From positions 62,001 through 126,000 of the forward strand of contig JAGFNW010000016.1 of the NCBI GenBank assembly GCA_017592665.1: a DNA stretch of 64,000 nucleotides, read 5' to 3'. The notes below the pieces were generated by a model. It ran no database searches, was not told where the DNA came from, and saw nothing but the letters and a program-made list of their open reading frames with translations. Positions 36,232 to 45,708 of this stretch are shown here, piece by piece; position 1 is the first letter of the stretch, and each line of letters begins with the position of its first letter. A program made the translations under genes and the position numbers. This DNA comes from Streptosporangiaceae bacterium NEAU-GS5 (lineage in GTDB: Bacteria; Actinomycetota; Actinomycetes; Streptosporangiales; Streptosporangiaceae).

Positions 36232-37091
36232 TCCACGTTGTGTCGCCGGGGGCGTACGCGACGATTCAGGATCTCGGGCGGCCGGGCTACGCCCACCTCG
36301 GCGTGCCGCGGTCAGGCGCGGCTGACGTGGACAGTTTGCGGCTGGCCAACCGGCTGGTCGGCAATGACGAGGCCGCGGCCGGCGTCGAACTGACCCTCGG
36401 CGGCGCCGAATTCCGATTCGAGGCCGGCGCGTGGGTCGCGCTTGCCGGGGCGCCGTGTCCGGTGACGGTGGCGGGGCGGGCGGCGGGAATGACCACGCCG
36501 ACGTGGGTGCCGCCCGGAGGGCTGATCCAGGTCGGGATGCCCGCCGCGGGCCTTCGGACCTACCTCGCGGTCCGTGGCGGCCTGGCCGTCCCGGCCGTGC
36601 TGGGCAGCCGTTCGGCCGACTCCCTGTCCGGGCTCGGGCCGCCGCCGCTGCGGGAAGGCGACGTGCTGCCCGTGGGCGCGCCCTCCGGCGTCATCACGGC
36701 TGATCTGGCCCCGCGGGCGCGGATCTCGCCCTCCCCTTCGGTGCGGGTGATCCCCGGGCCGCGGGACGACTGGTTCGGGCCGGAGGCCGTCGCGGCCCTG
36801 TGCGCCGGGCCGTACGAGGTGACCAAAGACAGCAACCGGATCGGCGTGCGGCTGACCGGCACCGCGCTGACCAGGGCCGTCGACGGCGAACTGCCCAGTG
36901 AGGGCATGGTCCTCGGCGCGATCCAGGTGCCGCCGGACGGACAGCCCATCGTGTTCCTCGCCGATCATCCGCCGACCGGCGGCTATCCCGTCATCGCCGT
37001 CGTCGACCCGGCCGACGTGCCGAAAGTGGCTCAGCTACGGCCCGGCGACACGGTCACCTTCAGCTCGCGGCCCAGCAGCCGGCCGATGTGA
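36228..37091 (+). CDS. pxpC: 5-oxoprolinase subunit C (KipA-like)
   Basis: 287 residues. Opens IHVVSPGAYATIQDLGRPGY, typical of KipA/allophanate-hydrolase C-lobe proteins, with PVIAVVDPADVPKVAQLRPG near the end. ATGA overlap with pxpB. The last 61 bp overlap the convergent winged-helix gene. Together pxpABC recycle 5-oxoproline. Confidence 0.94.
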   Translation: MIHVVSPGAYATIQDLGRPGYAHLGVPRSGAADVDSLRLANRLVGNDEAAAGVELTLGGAEFRFEAGAWVALAGAPCPVTVAGRAAGMTTPTWVPPGGLIQVGMPAAGLRTYLAVRGGLAVPAVLGSRSADSLSGLGPPPLREGDVLPVGAPSGVITADLAPRARISPSPSVRVIPGPRDDWFGPEAVAALCAGPYEVTKDSNRIGVRLTGTALTRAVDGELPSEGMVLGAIQVPPDGQPIVFLADHPPTGGYPVIAVVDPADVPKVAQLRPGDTVTFSSRPSSRPM

Positions 37092-38140
37092 GCGGCCTTG
37101 TCGTCGAAAGGCGGCACCGGCTCGAACAGCTCGGCCGCGAGTTCGCCGTCCTTGACCTCCCAGACGCCCTTGATCCGTCCTTCGTGGACGATGACGGGCG
37201 AGATCCAGCCGGCCGTGCGGCTGACCCTGGCACGTACGGCCCTGGGCAGCAGCGGTTCGAGATCGCGCGGCGCGCCCAGGACATATTGGTCGAAGCCCGG
37301 CAGCAGATGCACCTCGGAGGACACCTTCTGCGCCGCGAGATCATCCTCGTGGGCCGCCAGGAGCTTCATGGGCGTGCCGTCCACCTCGACGTCGGCCAGC
37401 TCGGACTCGAGGTCGGCGAACCACTGCCGCAGCACCTGCTTGCGGACGCCGCCCCGATAAAGCCACGTGTTGAACGTGTCGGGCGTCCCGGGACCGTGCG
37501 CGCCCATGAACGCGCGGACCACGGCCGGACCCGCCTGCTCGGACGACGGCAGCGCGGCCGGCCAGCCCGGCAGCCAGGCGGCGGGCGCGACGAACGTGAC
37601 CTTGCTCTGCCGCGGCGGGCCGTAGCACAGCCCGCCGAGGATGCTGAGCGGCTTCAGCAGCATGCCCCAGCCCGACGTGAGCGCCTCGCGGAGATGGTCG
37701 TCACCGGTGGCCGCGATCACCGCGTCGACCAGCTCCTCGCGGGTGAGCGGGGCCTCCCCCAGCGCCTCGCCGACCGAGCCGAGGATGGCGTCCACCTCGG
37801 CGGCCGTCACGCCGTGGCCGCGCAGCCAGGATGGCTTCTCCCAGAAACGCAGTGAGGAAAGCGTGGCGACGTAGGAAGGCCACTCGTCGGACGGCATCAG
37901 GTGCAACGTGCCGCGCATGGCCCACGACTTCACCAGGGTGCGGCTCTCCCACAGCGCCGGCCCAGTGTCCGGCCGGCGGCCGAGCCGTACGGCTAAGGCC
38001 AGATCGGCGGACGAGGCCACCTGCGCCTGGACACCGCACAGGCGGCGGGCCACCTCGACGGTGTCGGAGCCTTCGGCGGGCTCGACGAACTGGCGGCGCA
38101 GCCGCCACGACAGCACCTGAGGCCAGCTGAGCCGGAGCAT
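37031..38140 (-). CDS. Winged-helix DNA-binding protein (HTH_42 type)
   Basis: 369 residues. This is the family of YcaQ/AlkX-like winged-helix proteins: LSWPQVLSWRLRRQ opening, RTLVKSWAMRGTLHLMPSDEW, and a C-terminal TAGWISPVIVHEGRIKGVWE. Some members are DNA glycosylases that unhook crosslinks; the short actinobacterial type is uncharacterised. Only 7 bp separate it from the stop of the binding-protein gene upstream, so it may share the transporter transcript. It overlaps pxpC by 61 bp (convergent). Confidence 0.85.
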   Translation of the reverse strand: MLRLSWPQVLSWRLRRQFVEPAEGSDTVEVARRLCGVQAQVASSADLALAVRLGRRPDTGPALWESRTLVKSWAMRGTLHLMPSDEWPSYVATLSSLRFWEKPSWLRGHGVTAAEVDAILGSVGEALGEAPLTREELVDAVIAATGDDHLREALTSGWGMLLKPLSILGGLCYGPPRQSKVTFVAPAAWLPGWPAALPSSEQAGPAVVRAFMGAHGPGTPDTFNTWLYRGGVRKQVLRQWFADLESELADVEVDGTPMKLLAAHEDDLAAQKVSSEVHLLPGFDQYVLGAPRDLEPLLPRAVRARVSRTAGWISPVIVHEGRIKGVWEVKDGELAAELFEPVPPFDDKAAHIGRLLGRELKVTVSPGRS

Positions 38141-38147
38141 CGGGACA

Positions 38148-39845
38148 TCATTTCACGTAGCCGACATCCTGGTAGCGAAGGTCATAGAAGCCTCTGGCGC
38201 CGACGTTGGCGAGGGTCGCCCGCACCGCCACGCTCTCGGGCCGCTGGTAGAGCGGCAGCACGTTGACCTCCTCCCACACAAGGCGATCGGCGGCGTTGAC
38301 CATGTCGCGCTGCGCGTCAGGGTCGAGCTCGCCCTCGGCCGCGGCCAGCGCCTCGTCGATCGCGGCACTGCCGACCCTGCCGAGGTTGGCGTTCCACTGG
38401 CGGTCGTCGCCCGTCCGCACCGCCCCGTCGGCATAGATCCAGACATCTCGCGACATAGGGAAGGGTGAGCCTTCGTAGGAGAAGGGCGCGATGTCGAAGT
38501 CGCCCGCGATGACATAGCGGACGAAGAAGTCGTCGTCCGAGACGTGCTGGATCGTCAGCGTGACGCCGATGCGGCGCAGCATCTGCCGGGCCTGCTCGCC
38601 CTCGGCCGCCGCCTGCGGCACGCCGGCGGGGACCAGGAAACGCAACGTGAGCGCCTTGCCGTCCTTCGAGCGGACGCCCCCGGCCATCCGCCAGCCGGCC
38701 GCGTCAAGCAGCTGCCCAGCCCGATCCGGTGCGTAGCGGGACAGCTCGCCCGCGTTGGAGCGATAGCCGTATTGGCTGTTCAGGAAGAAGTGGTTGTCGA
38801 GCCGCGCGGCCGGCCAGCCGAGCCCGGCGAGGTCGGCGCGGGCGATCGCGGACCGGTCGAGGCCGAGCGCCACCGCCTGACGCACCCGCACGTCCGACAG
38901 CACGGGCGCCTCGGCGTTGAGTGTCAGCTGGCGAAATCCGGGGCCGGCCGCCTGCCGCACCACGGCGTGGGGCGCCGCCCGGGCCGCGGGCAGGTCGGGC
39001 GGATTGAGCGGGGTGACATCCAGCCGGCCGCGAGCGAAGGCGTCGACACCGGCCGCGGTGAATACGATCGCGTCGAGCTTTGCGGGCTGACCCCACCACT
39101 TCGGGTCGCGCTCCACGGTGACCGCCCCGGCCGTCTGGTCGAACGTGCGCAGCCGGAACGGCCCCGCGGTGAGCGGGAGCCGGTCGATCCAGTCGCTGTT
39201 GAAGGAATCCGGGGTGTTGTTGGTGGCCTTCGGATAGAGCGGAGAGAACAGCGACCGCCAATCCGCGAACCGCCGGCTGAACGCCACCTTGACCTCGCGG
39301 TCGTCGCGGCCCCTCGCGACGGCCGCGATGTCGCGGTAGCCGACGGCCGAGGTCGCGCGGTAGGCCGCGTCGTGGCCGTTCATGGCCTGCCATTGGGCCG
39401 CGAAGTCGGCCCAGGTGATCGGCGTGCCGTCCGACCACGCGGCTTTCGGATTGAGCCGGTAGGTGACGACCGCCCCCTCGACGGAGGCGGACGTGACGTA
39501 GTCGGTGTCGGGGGTGACCCTCCCCCGGTCGTCGGACCGGAACGCCCGCGGCATCAGGGCCGCCACCACCGTCTTGACGCCCGCCTCGTCGCCGTCGATG
39601 TGATTGGCATTCCACTGAGCGGGAAGAACACCCACCCCCTGCGCGCCGCCCGGCACACCGTTTCCCCAGGTGACCCCCCAGCGCACCGTCCCGCCGTCGC
39701 GAAGCGCCTCACGCGGCCGGGGATTGATGTCGTACGCCGTGACGGGACTCGCGACCGGATCACCCGCCGGACCCGTGGCCACGGTGGTCACCGGCCCGGC
39801 CGCACACCCGGCAACCAGCGCGAGAACCAGCCCCCACGGCCTCAT
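38148..39845 (-). CDS. ABC transporter substrate-binding lipoprotein (family 5), second copy
   Basis: 565 residues; binding protein of the dipeptide/oligopeptide/nickel class. Lipobox LVAGC at residue 14, then GGTVRWGVTWGNG and the family's ITWADFAAQW and DVRVRQAVALGLDRSAIA. ATGA overlap with the upstream permease gene fixes the start. It differs from the other binding protein of this operon (43846-45633), so the importer may have two specificities. Confidence 0.9.
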   Translation of the reverse strand: MRPWGLVLALVAGCAAGPVTTVATGPAGDPVASPVTAYDINPRPREALRDGGTVRWGVTWGNGVPGGAQGVGVLPAQWNANHIDGDEAGVKTVVAALMPRAFRSDDRGRVTPDTDYVTSASVEGAVVTYRLNPKAAWSDGTPITWADFAAQWQAMNGHDAAYRATSAVGYRDIAAVARGRDDREVKVAFSRRFADWRSLFSPLYPKATNNTPDSFNSDWIDRLPLTAGPFRLRTFDQTAGAVTVERDPKWWGQPAKLDAIVFTAAGVDAFARGRLDVTPLNPPDLPAARAAPHAVVRQAAGPGFRQLTLNAEAPVLSDVRVRQAVALGLDRSAIARADLAGLGWPAARLDNHFFLNSQYGYRSNAGELSRYAPDRAGQLLDAAGWRMAGGVRSKDGKALTLRFLVPAGVPQAAAEGEQARQMLRRIGVTLTIQHVSDDDFFVRYVIAGDFDIAPFSYEGSPFPMSRDVWIYADGAVRTGDDRQWNANLGRVGSAAIDEALAAAEGELDPDAQRDMVNAADRLVWEEVNVLPLYQRPESVAVRATLANVGARGFYDLRYQDVGYVK

Positions 39846-40795
39846 GACAGGCGCACCCGCGGATCGAGGAACGAGTAGGCGACGTCGACGACGATGTTGG
39901 CCACCACGATGAACGCGGCGGCCACGATGGCCGCGCCGATGATGACCGGCAGGTCGCCGTCGCGCACGGATCGGATCATCAGCTGGCCGAGCCCCTGGAG
40001 CCCGAAGACCGACTCGGTGACCACGACGCCGCCGAGAAGCGTGCCGATGTCGACGCCGAACTGGGTGATGACCGGGGTGAGCGCGGCGCGGAGGCCGTGC
40101 TTGTAGGTGACCCGGCGCTCGGAGGCGCCCTTGGCGCGGGCCGTGCGAATGTAGTCCTCGCCGAGGGTGTCGAGCATGGATCCGCGTGTCAGCCGCACAT
40201 AGACGGCCGCCTGGACCACCGCCAGGCAGATCCACGGCATGATCATGACCTGCAGGAAGGCCTTGAAGTCGATCAGCGGCGAGACGTACGGCCCCGGCCG
40301 CAGCCCCGACCAGGGGAACACCGACAACGCCAGATAGATCATGAGCATGCCGAGCACGAACGTCGGCATCGAGATCCCGGCCAGCACGAGGACCGTGGTC
40401 ACCCGGTCGCGGACGCTCCGGGGACGGGTGGCGCTGAGCACGCCGCCCGCGATGCCGCCGATCATCCAGAGCACCGCCGCGCCGAACACCAGCCAGATGG
40501 TGCCCGGCAGGCTCTGGCCGATCAGCGTGCTGACCGGGGTGGCGCTGTTGAAGGAGATCCCGAGGTCGCCGTGGAGCAGGTTGCCGAGGAAGTCGAAATA
40601 TTGGGTGATCAGGGGCCGGTCGAGGCCGAGCGAATCCTTGATCTGGTTGACGACCTCCTGCGGCGCGCGCGGACCGGCCAGCCGCCGTGCGACGGTGTCG
40701 GCCGGGCCGGCGAAGAACAGCAGGAAGACCGTGGTCGCCACCAGCCAGAGGACGAGCACGCCGAACAGGACCCGGCGGATCACGAAGCGGAACAT
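39842..40795 (-). CDS. ABC transporter permease (DppB/OppB type)
   Basis: 317 residues, six TM segments. The N-terminal FRFVIRRVLFGVLVLWLVATT and the EAA-loop region DYIRTARAKGASERRVTYKHGLR are typical. Partner of the permease at 40797, 1 bp downstream of it. It is followed by a binding protein with ATGA overlap. Confidence 0.93.
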   Translation of the reverse strand: MFRFVIRRVLFGVLVLWLVATTVFLLFFAGPADTVARRLAGPRAPQEVVNQIKDSLGLDRPLITQYFDFLGNLLHGDLGISFNSATPVSTLIGQSLPGTIWLVFGAAVLWMIGGIAGGVLSATRPRSVRDRVTTVLVLAGISMPTFVLGMLMIYLALSVFPWSGLRPGPYVSPLIDFKAFLQVMIMPWICLAVVQAAVYVRLTRGSMLDTLGEDYIRTARAKGASERRVTYKHGLRAALTPVITQFGVDIGTLLGGVVVTESVFGLQGLGQLMIRSVRDGDLPVIIGAAIVAAAFIVVANIVVDVAYSFLDPRVRLS

Positions 40796-40796
40796 G

Positions 40797-41732
40797 TCAT
40801 CTCCTGTCCGCGCGTGGGTCGAGCGCGTCCCGCACGCCGTCGCCGAGCAGGTTGAACGCGAGTGTGGTGATCAGCAGCATGAGCGCGGGGAACAGCAGCA
40901 GCCCCGGCGCGACGCGGTAGTAGTCGGTGGCCTCGTAGAGGATCGCCCCCCAGCTCGGCGTCCGCGGATCCACGCCCAGCCCCAGGTAGGACAAGGTCGC
41001 CTCGAACACGATCGACGTCGGGATCAGCAGCGACGCGAGCACCGTGACCGGGGCGATCAGGTTGGGCAGCACGTCGACGAACATGGTCCGGACCTTGCCC
41101 GCCCCCAGCGACCGCGCCGCCTCGATGAACTCGCGCTCGCGGTAGGCGATGGTCTGCCCCCGCACGATCCGCGCCATCGCCGCGAACGAGAAGAAGGCGA
41201 TCACGAAGATCAGCAGCGGCAGGCCGGCCCCGTAGACGGCCGCCAGAACGATCGCCACCAGGAGATAGGGGAAGCTGAGCACGACGTCGAGCACGCGCGC
41301 GAGCAGGGTGTCGACCCAGCCGCCGTAGAACCCGGCCACCATGCCGATGATCACGCCGAAGACCGTCGCCAGCAGTGTCGAGACAATGCCGACGAACAAC
41401 GAGATCCGCGCGCCGTAGAGCATCCGCACCAGCAGATCCCGGCCCAGCCCGTCGGCGCCCAGCCAGAACGTCGCGCTCGGGCCGACCGGCAACCCCTCGG
41501 GCGTCACGCCCTCACTCGGAAACTGGTCCTGCGGCCCGTGCCCCGTGATCGCCGCGAACACCGGCGCCAGCAACGCCAGCAGCACGATGACCGCGATCAC
41601 CGCCAGCGAGATCATCGCCGCCCGGTCGCGCCGCAGCCGCTCCCAGGCCAGCCGCCAGGGCCCCTTGCCCGGCACCCCCGGCGGCTGCTCCGGCAGGTGC
41701 TCCGCCTCCGCCTGCGCCTCGGTCAGACTCAC
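40797..41732 (-). CDS. ABC transporter permease (DppC/OppC type)
   Basis: 311 residues. N-terminal cytoplasmic tail, then about six TM segments; the EAA loop is seen as REFIEAARSLGAGKVRTMFVDVLPN. The family's N-terminal oligopeptide-permease domain is present (AWERLRRDRAAMISLAVIAVIVL). Separated by 100 bp from the ATPase gene upstream, with a hairpin in that gap. Confidence 0.93.
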   Translation of the reverse strand: MSLTEAQAEAEHLPEQPPGVPGKGPWRLAWERLRRDRAAMISLAVIAVIVLLALLAPVFAAITGHGPQDQFPSEGVTPEGLPVGPSATFWLGADGLGRDLLVRMLYGARISLFVGIVSTLLATVFGVIIGMVAGFYGGWVDTLLARVLDVVLSFPYLLVAIVLAAVYGAGLPLLIFVIAFFSFAAMARIVRGQTIAYREREFIEAARSLGAGKVRTMFVDVLPNLIAPVTVLASLLIPTSIVFEATLSYLGLGVDPRTPSWGAILYEATDYYRVAPGLLLFPALMLLITTLAFNLLGDGVRDALDPRADRR

Positions 41733-41767
41733 CGCTCACCACCCCTCCGCTCGCCATCCCCGTGACG

Positions 41768-41797
41768 CCGGCCCGGCCTCGTATGGCGCCGGGCCGG
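41768..41797. terminator. Intra-operon hairpin between dppF-like and dppC-like genes
   Basis: CCGGCCCGGC, a 10-nt loop and its exact complement GCCGGGCCGG. It sits in the 100-bp gap between ATPase and permease genes and may reduce read-through into the permease half of the operon or stabilise mRNA. Confidence 0.6.
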
Positions 41798-41832
41798 GAG
41801 CGGGGCGGCGGCTGCTGCTGAGGAGACGGGGG

Positions 41833-42832
<1,000 letters not shown>

Positions 42833-42849
<17 letters not shown>

Positions 42850-43849
42850 GGCTGGCCTCCTGGCGTCGGGCCGCCACCTCGGGGCCGATGCCGACCAGAT
42901 CCGAGGGGAGCCAGCAGGCCGAGCCGTGCTGCCCGGCCGGCAGCGGGGGCTCATCCACCCGGCACTGGGGCATGACGTAGCGGCATCGGGGGTGGAACGA
43001 GCAGCCCGCCGGCGGGCTGAGCAGGCTCGGCGGCTGGCCGGGCACGGGCCTGAGCCGCGTCTTGTCGCCGGTGGCGCTCGGCACGGACTCCAGCAGGCCG
43101 ACCGTGTAAGGGTGATGCGGCGCGTAGTAGAGCTCGCGGCGGCGGGCGTGCTCCACGGGCTTTCCGGCATACATGACCAGCACGTCGTCGGCCATGTCGG
43201 CGATCACGCCGAGGTCATGGGTGATCATGATGAGCGCCGTGTCGAACTCCTTCTGGAGCCGCGCCATCAGGTCGAGGATCTGCGCCTGGACGGTCGCGTC
43301 GAGGGCCGTGGTCGGCTCGTCGGCGATGATCAGCTTCGGGTTCAGCGCGAGCGCCATCGCGATCATCGCGCGCTGCCGCATACCGCCGGAGAACTGGTGC
43401 GGGTAGTCGTTCACCCGCTGGTCGGGCTGGGGGATGCCGACCAGGGCCAGCTGCTCGACGGCCCGCTTGCGGGCCTGCTCCTTCGAGGTGGACGGCTCGT
43501 GGATGCGGATCATCTCCATGATCTGCCAGCCGATCGTGTAGAGCGGGTGGAGGCTGGTCAGCGGATCCTGGAAGATCATCGAGATCTCGGCGCCGCGCAG
43601 CCTGCGCAGCTGATCGGGCGGCAGGGCGAGCAGGTCCTTTCCCTCGAACCGCGCCGACCCGCTCACCACGGCGCCCCGGGTCAGGCCCATCAGCGTCTGG
43701 GTGCTGACGCTCTTGCCCGACCCGGACTCCCCCACGATCCCCAGCGTCCGGCCGCGCTCGACCGCGAACGTCACGCCCCGCACGGCCTGGACGTCACCGT
43801 CAGGCGTGCGGAACGTGACGCGCAGATCCTGCACTTCCAGCAATGTCAT
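42833..43849 (-). CDS. ABC transporter ATPase (DppD/OppD type)
   Basis: 338 residues. Walker A GESGSGKS, signature SGGMRQRAMIAMALA, Walker B IIADEPTTALD, the Cys-rich end CSFHPRCRYVMPQC. Partner of the F-type ATPase, the two forming a heterodimer that powers the permease pair. Its ATG overlaps the binding-protein stop (ATGA). The longer upstream frame is antisense/out of frame in the binding-protein gene. Confidence 0.94.
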
Positions 43850-45633
43850 TGCAGCCACAGGGTCGTGTAGTCGTAGCCCTGCCCGATCGTGTTGAAGATC
43901 GCGCCCTTGACCCGGCCGGACCGGTAGATGGGCCAGTTGATCGAGATCATGGGAGCGATCGGCGCGTCCGCCATGATCTTCGCGTTGGCCTGTTTCCAGA
44001 CGGCCTCGGCGTCGGCGGCCGACTTGGCCATGATCGCCTTGTCGATGAGGTTGTTGACCTCGGGGTTGTTGTAGTCGCCATAGTTGGTGGAGCCGTCGGC
44101 GTAGTTGCGCCCGTCGAACAGCGGCTGGATCATCGTGCGGCCGTTGTTGCCGAGCCAGTCGGGGCCCCAGCTCGGGCCCGCGATGTCCCACGCGCCGGCC
44201 CTGGTCTTGGCCACGGTCTGGATGTAGTTGCCGTAGAACTCCGAGGCCTGGGTGGCGATCAGCTTGCTCTGGATGCCGCACTTGGTCAGGTCGGCCGCCA
44301 CCGACTGCGCCACCTTGGGGTGGTTGCCGCTGGTCCGGTAGGGGAAGTCGAGCACGAGGTTGGACACGCCCGCCTCGGCCAGCAACGACTTGCACTTGGC
44401 CGGGTCGCCCTGGTCGCCGCTGGTCGCGTAGGGAGCGACGCTCGCGTCGAAGCCGGCGCTGCCCTTGGGCACCGCGCCGTTGACCGCCGTGGCGATCTTC
44501 ATGCCGCCGTAGATCTGCGCGATGGCCGTCTTGTTGATCGCGTAGTTGATCGCCTGCCGGACCTTGAGGTCGGCCAGCGCCCGGTTGTTGTTGGGGCTCT
44601 GCAGGTTGAACACGATGTAAGGGTTGAGGTTGGACTGCGGGAAGATGTGGAACTGCTGGTTGCCCTCCAGGCGCGGAATGGCCGACGTGGGCACGGGCTG
44701 ATCCCACGACAGGTCGGCCGTGCCGGCCTCGAGCTGCTGCAGCACCGCATCCGGGCTGTCCTGGCCGAAGGTCAGCTGGATCTGGTCGACGTATTGCTTG
44801 CGGACCGGGTCGGACGCCTGGCTCCACGCCGGATTCTTCACGAACAGCATCGACCGGCCGGCGTTGTAGGTCTGAAGCTGGTAAGGGCCGGTGGAGATCG
44901 TGTGCTGGCGCAACTCGGCGCTGTCAGGCACATAGGCGTCGTATTCCACCGGGGCGGGCGAGGCGAAGTTCATCGCCATGATGTTGAGGAAGTCGTTGGC
45001 CGGAGCCTTCAGCGTGATCTGCAGGGTCTTGTCGTCGACGGCCTTGATGCCGGGAATGTCGGTGGCGTTCTGGAAGGCGGCGATCTCAGCGGCCGTCTTA
45101 CCGGCCTTCTGCGCCTTGTCGAAATAGGCCTGGAATCCCTCGATGGTCGAGGTGTAGTAGGACACGCCGCCGGACGGCTTGTAAGGGTTGGCGATCCGCT
45201 TGAGGCCGCGGACGAAATCCTGCGCCGTGACCTGGCGAGGCGGCGTGGTGTTCCACATGACGCCCTGGCGGACGGTGAAGGTGTAGGTCTTGCCGTCGGC
45301 CGACACCTTCGGCAGGGTCTCGGCGGCGTCGGGCACGATCTGGGTCGCCTTCTGCGGGTCGTCGCTCGGCGGATAGGTCACGAGCTGGCGCGTCCACGTG
45401 CGCATCAGGTTGCTGGCGACCGCCTCATAGGACAGGGCCGGGTCGAGGTTGGCGACGTCGCTGGAGCCGATGACCTTGAGCGTGCCCCCCTTCACGGGCT
45501 GACCCTCGTTTCCCCCTCCCGCGCCGCCGGTCGCGGAGGTCTCACCCCCACCGCCGCCACCACAAGCCGCGAGGCCGAAAACAAGGACCCCGGTGACCGC
45601 GGCGGTCACCGCCACACCCTTGCGGATCTGCAC
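43846..45633 (-). CDS. ABC transporter substrate-binding lipoprotein (family 5), first copy
   Basis: 595 residues. Signal peptide VAVTAAVTGVLVFGLAAC with lipobox LAAC followed by a glycine run. The mature protein has the family 5 opening GGTLKVIGSSDVANLDPALSYEA and DLKVRQAINYAINK. Likely binds peptides, or nickel or opines; the ligand is unknown. I use the GTG at 45633 because AGGGGGTGGAG lies just upstream; an ATG at 45654 adds seven residues. It is the first gene of the importer, 75 bp after the AAA+ gene on the same strand. Confidence 0.92.
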   Translation of the reverse strand: MQIRKGVAVTAAVTGVLVFGLAACGGGGGGETSATGGAGGGNEGQPVKGGTLKVIGSSDVANLDPALSYEAVASNLMRTWTRQLVTYPPSDDPQKATQIVPDAAETLPKVSADGKTYTFTVRQGVMWNTTPPRQVTAQDFVRGLKRIANPYKPSGGVSYYTSTIEGFQAYFDKAQKAGKTAAEIAAFQNATDIPGIKAVDDKTLQITLKAPANDFLNIMAMNFASPAPVEYDAYVPDSAELRQHTISTGPYQLQTYNAGRSMLFVKNPAWSQASDPVRKQYVDQIQLTFGQDSPDAVLQQLEAGTADLSWDQPVPTSAIPRLEGNQQFHIFPQSNLNPYIVFNLQSPNNNRALADLKVRQAINYAINKTAIAQIYGGMKIATAVNGAVPKGSAGFDASVAPYATSGDQGDPAKCKSLLAEAGVSNLVLDFPYRTSGNHPKVAQSVAADLTKCGIQSKLIATQASEFYGNYIQTVAKTRAGAWDIAGPSWGPDWLGNNGRTMIQPLFDGRNYADGSTNYGDYNNPEVNNLIDKAIMAKSAADAEAVWKQANAKIMADAPIAPMISINWPIYRSGRVKGAIFNTIGQGYDYTTLWLQ

Positions 45634-45708
45634 AGACTCCACCCCCTGGATCATTAATATGATCTTTGAGGGAAGCATAGCGCTACGCGCCGACAAAACT
45701 ACGGTCAG

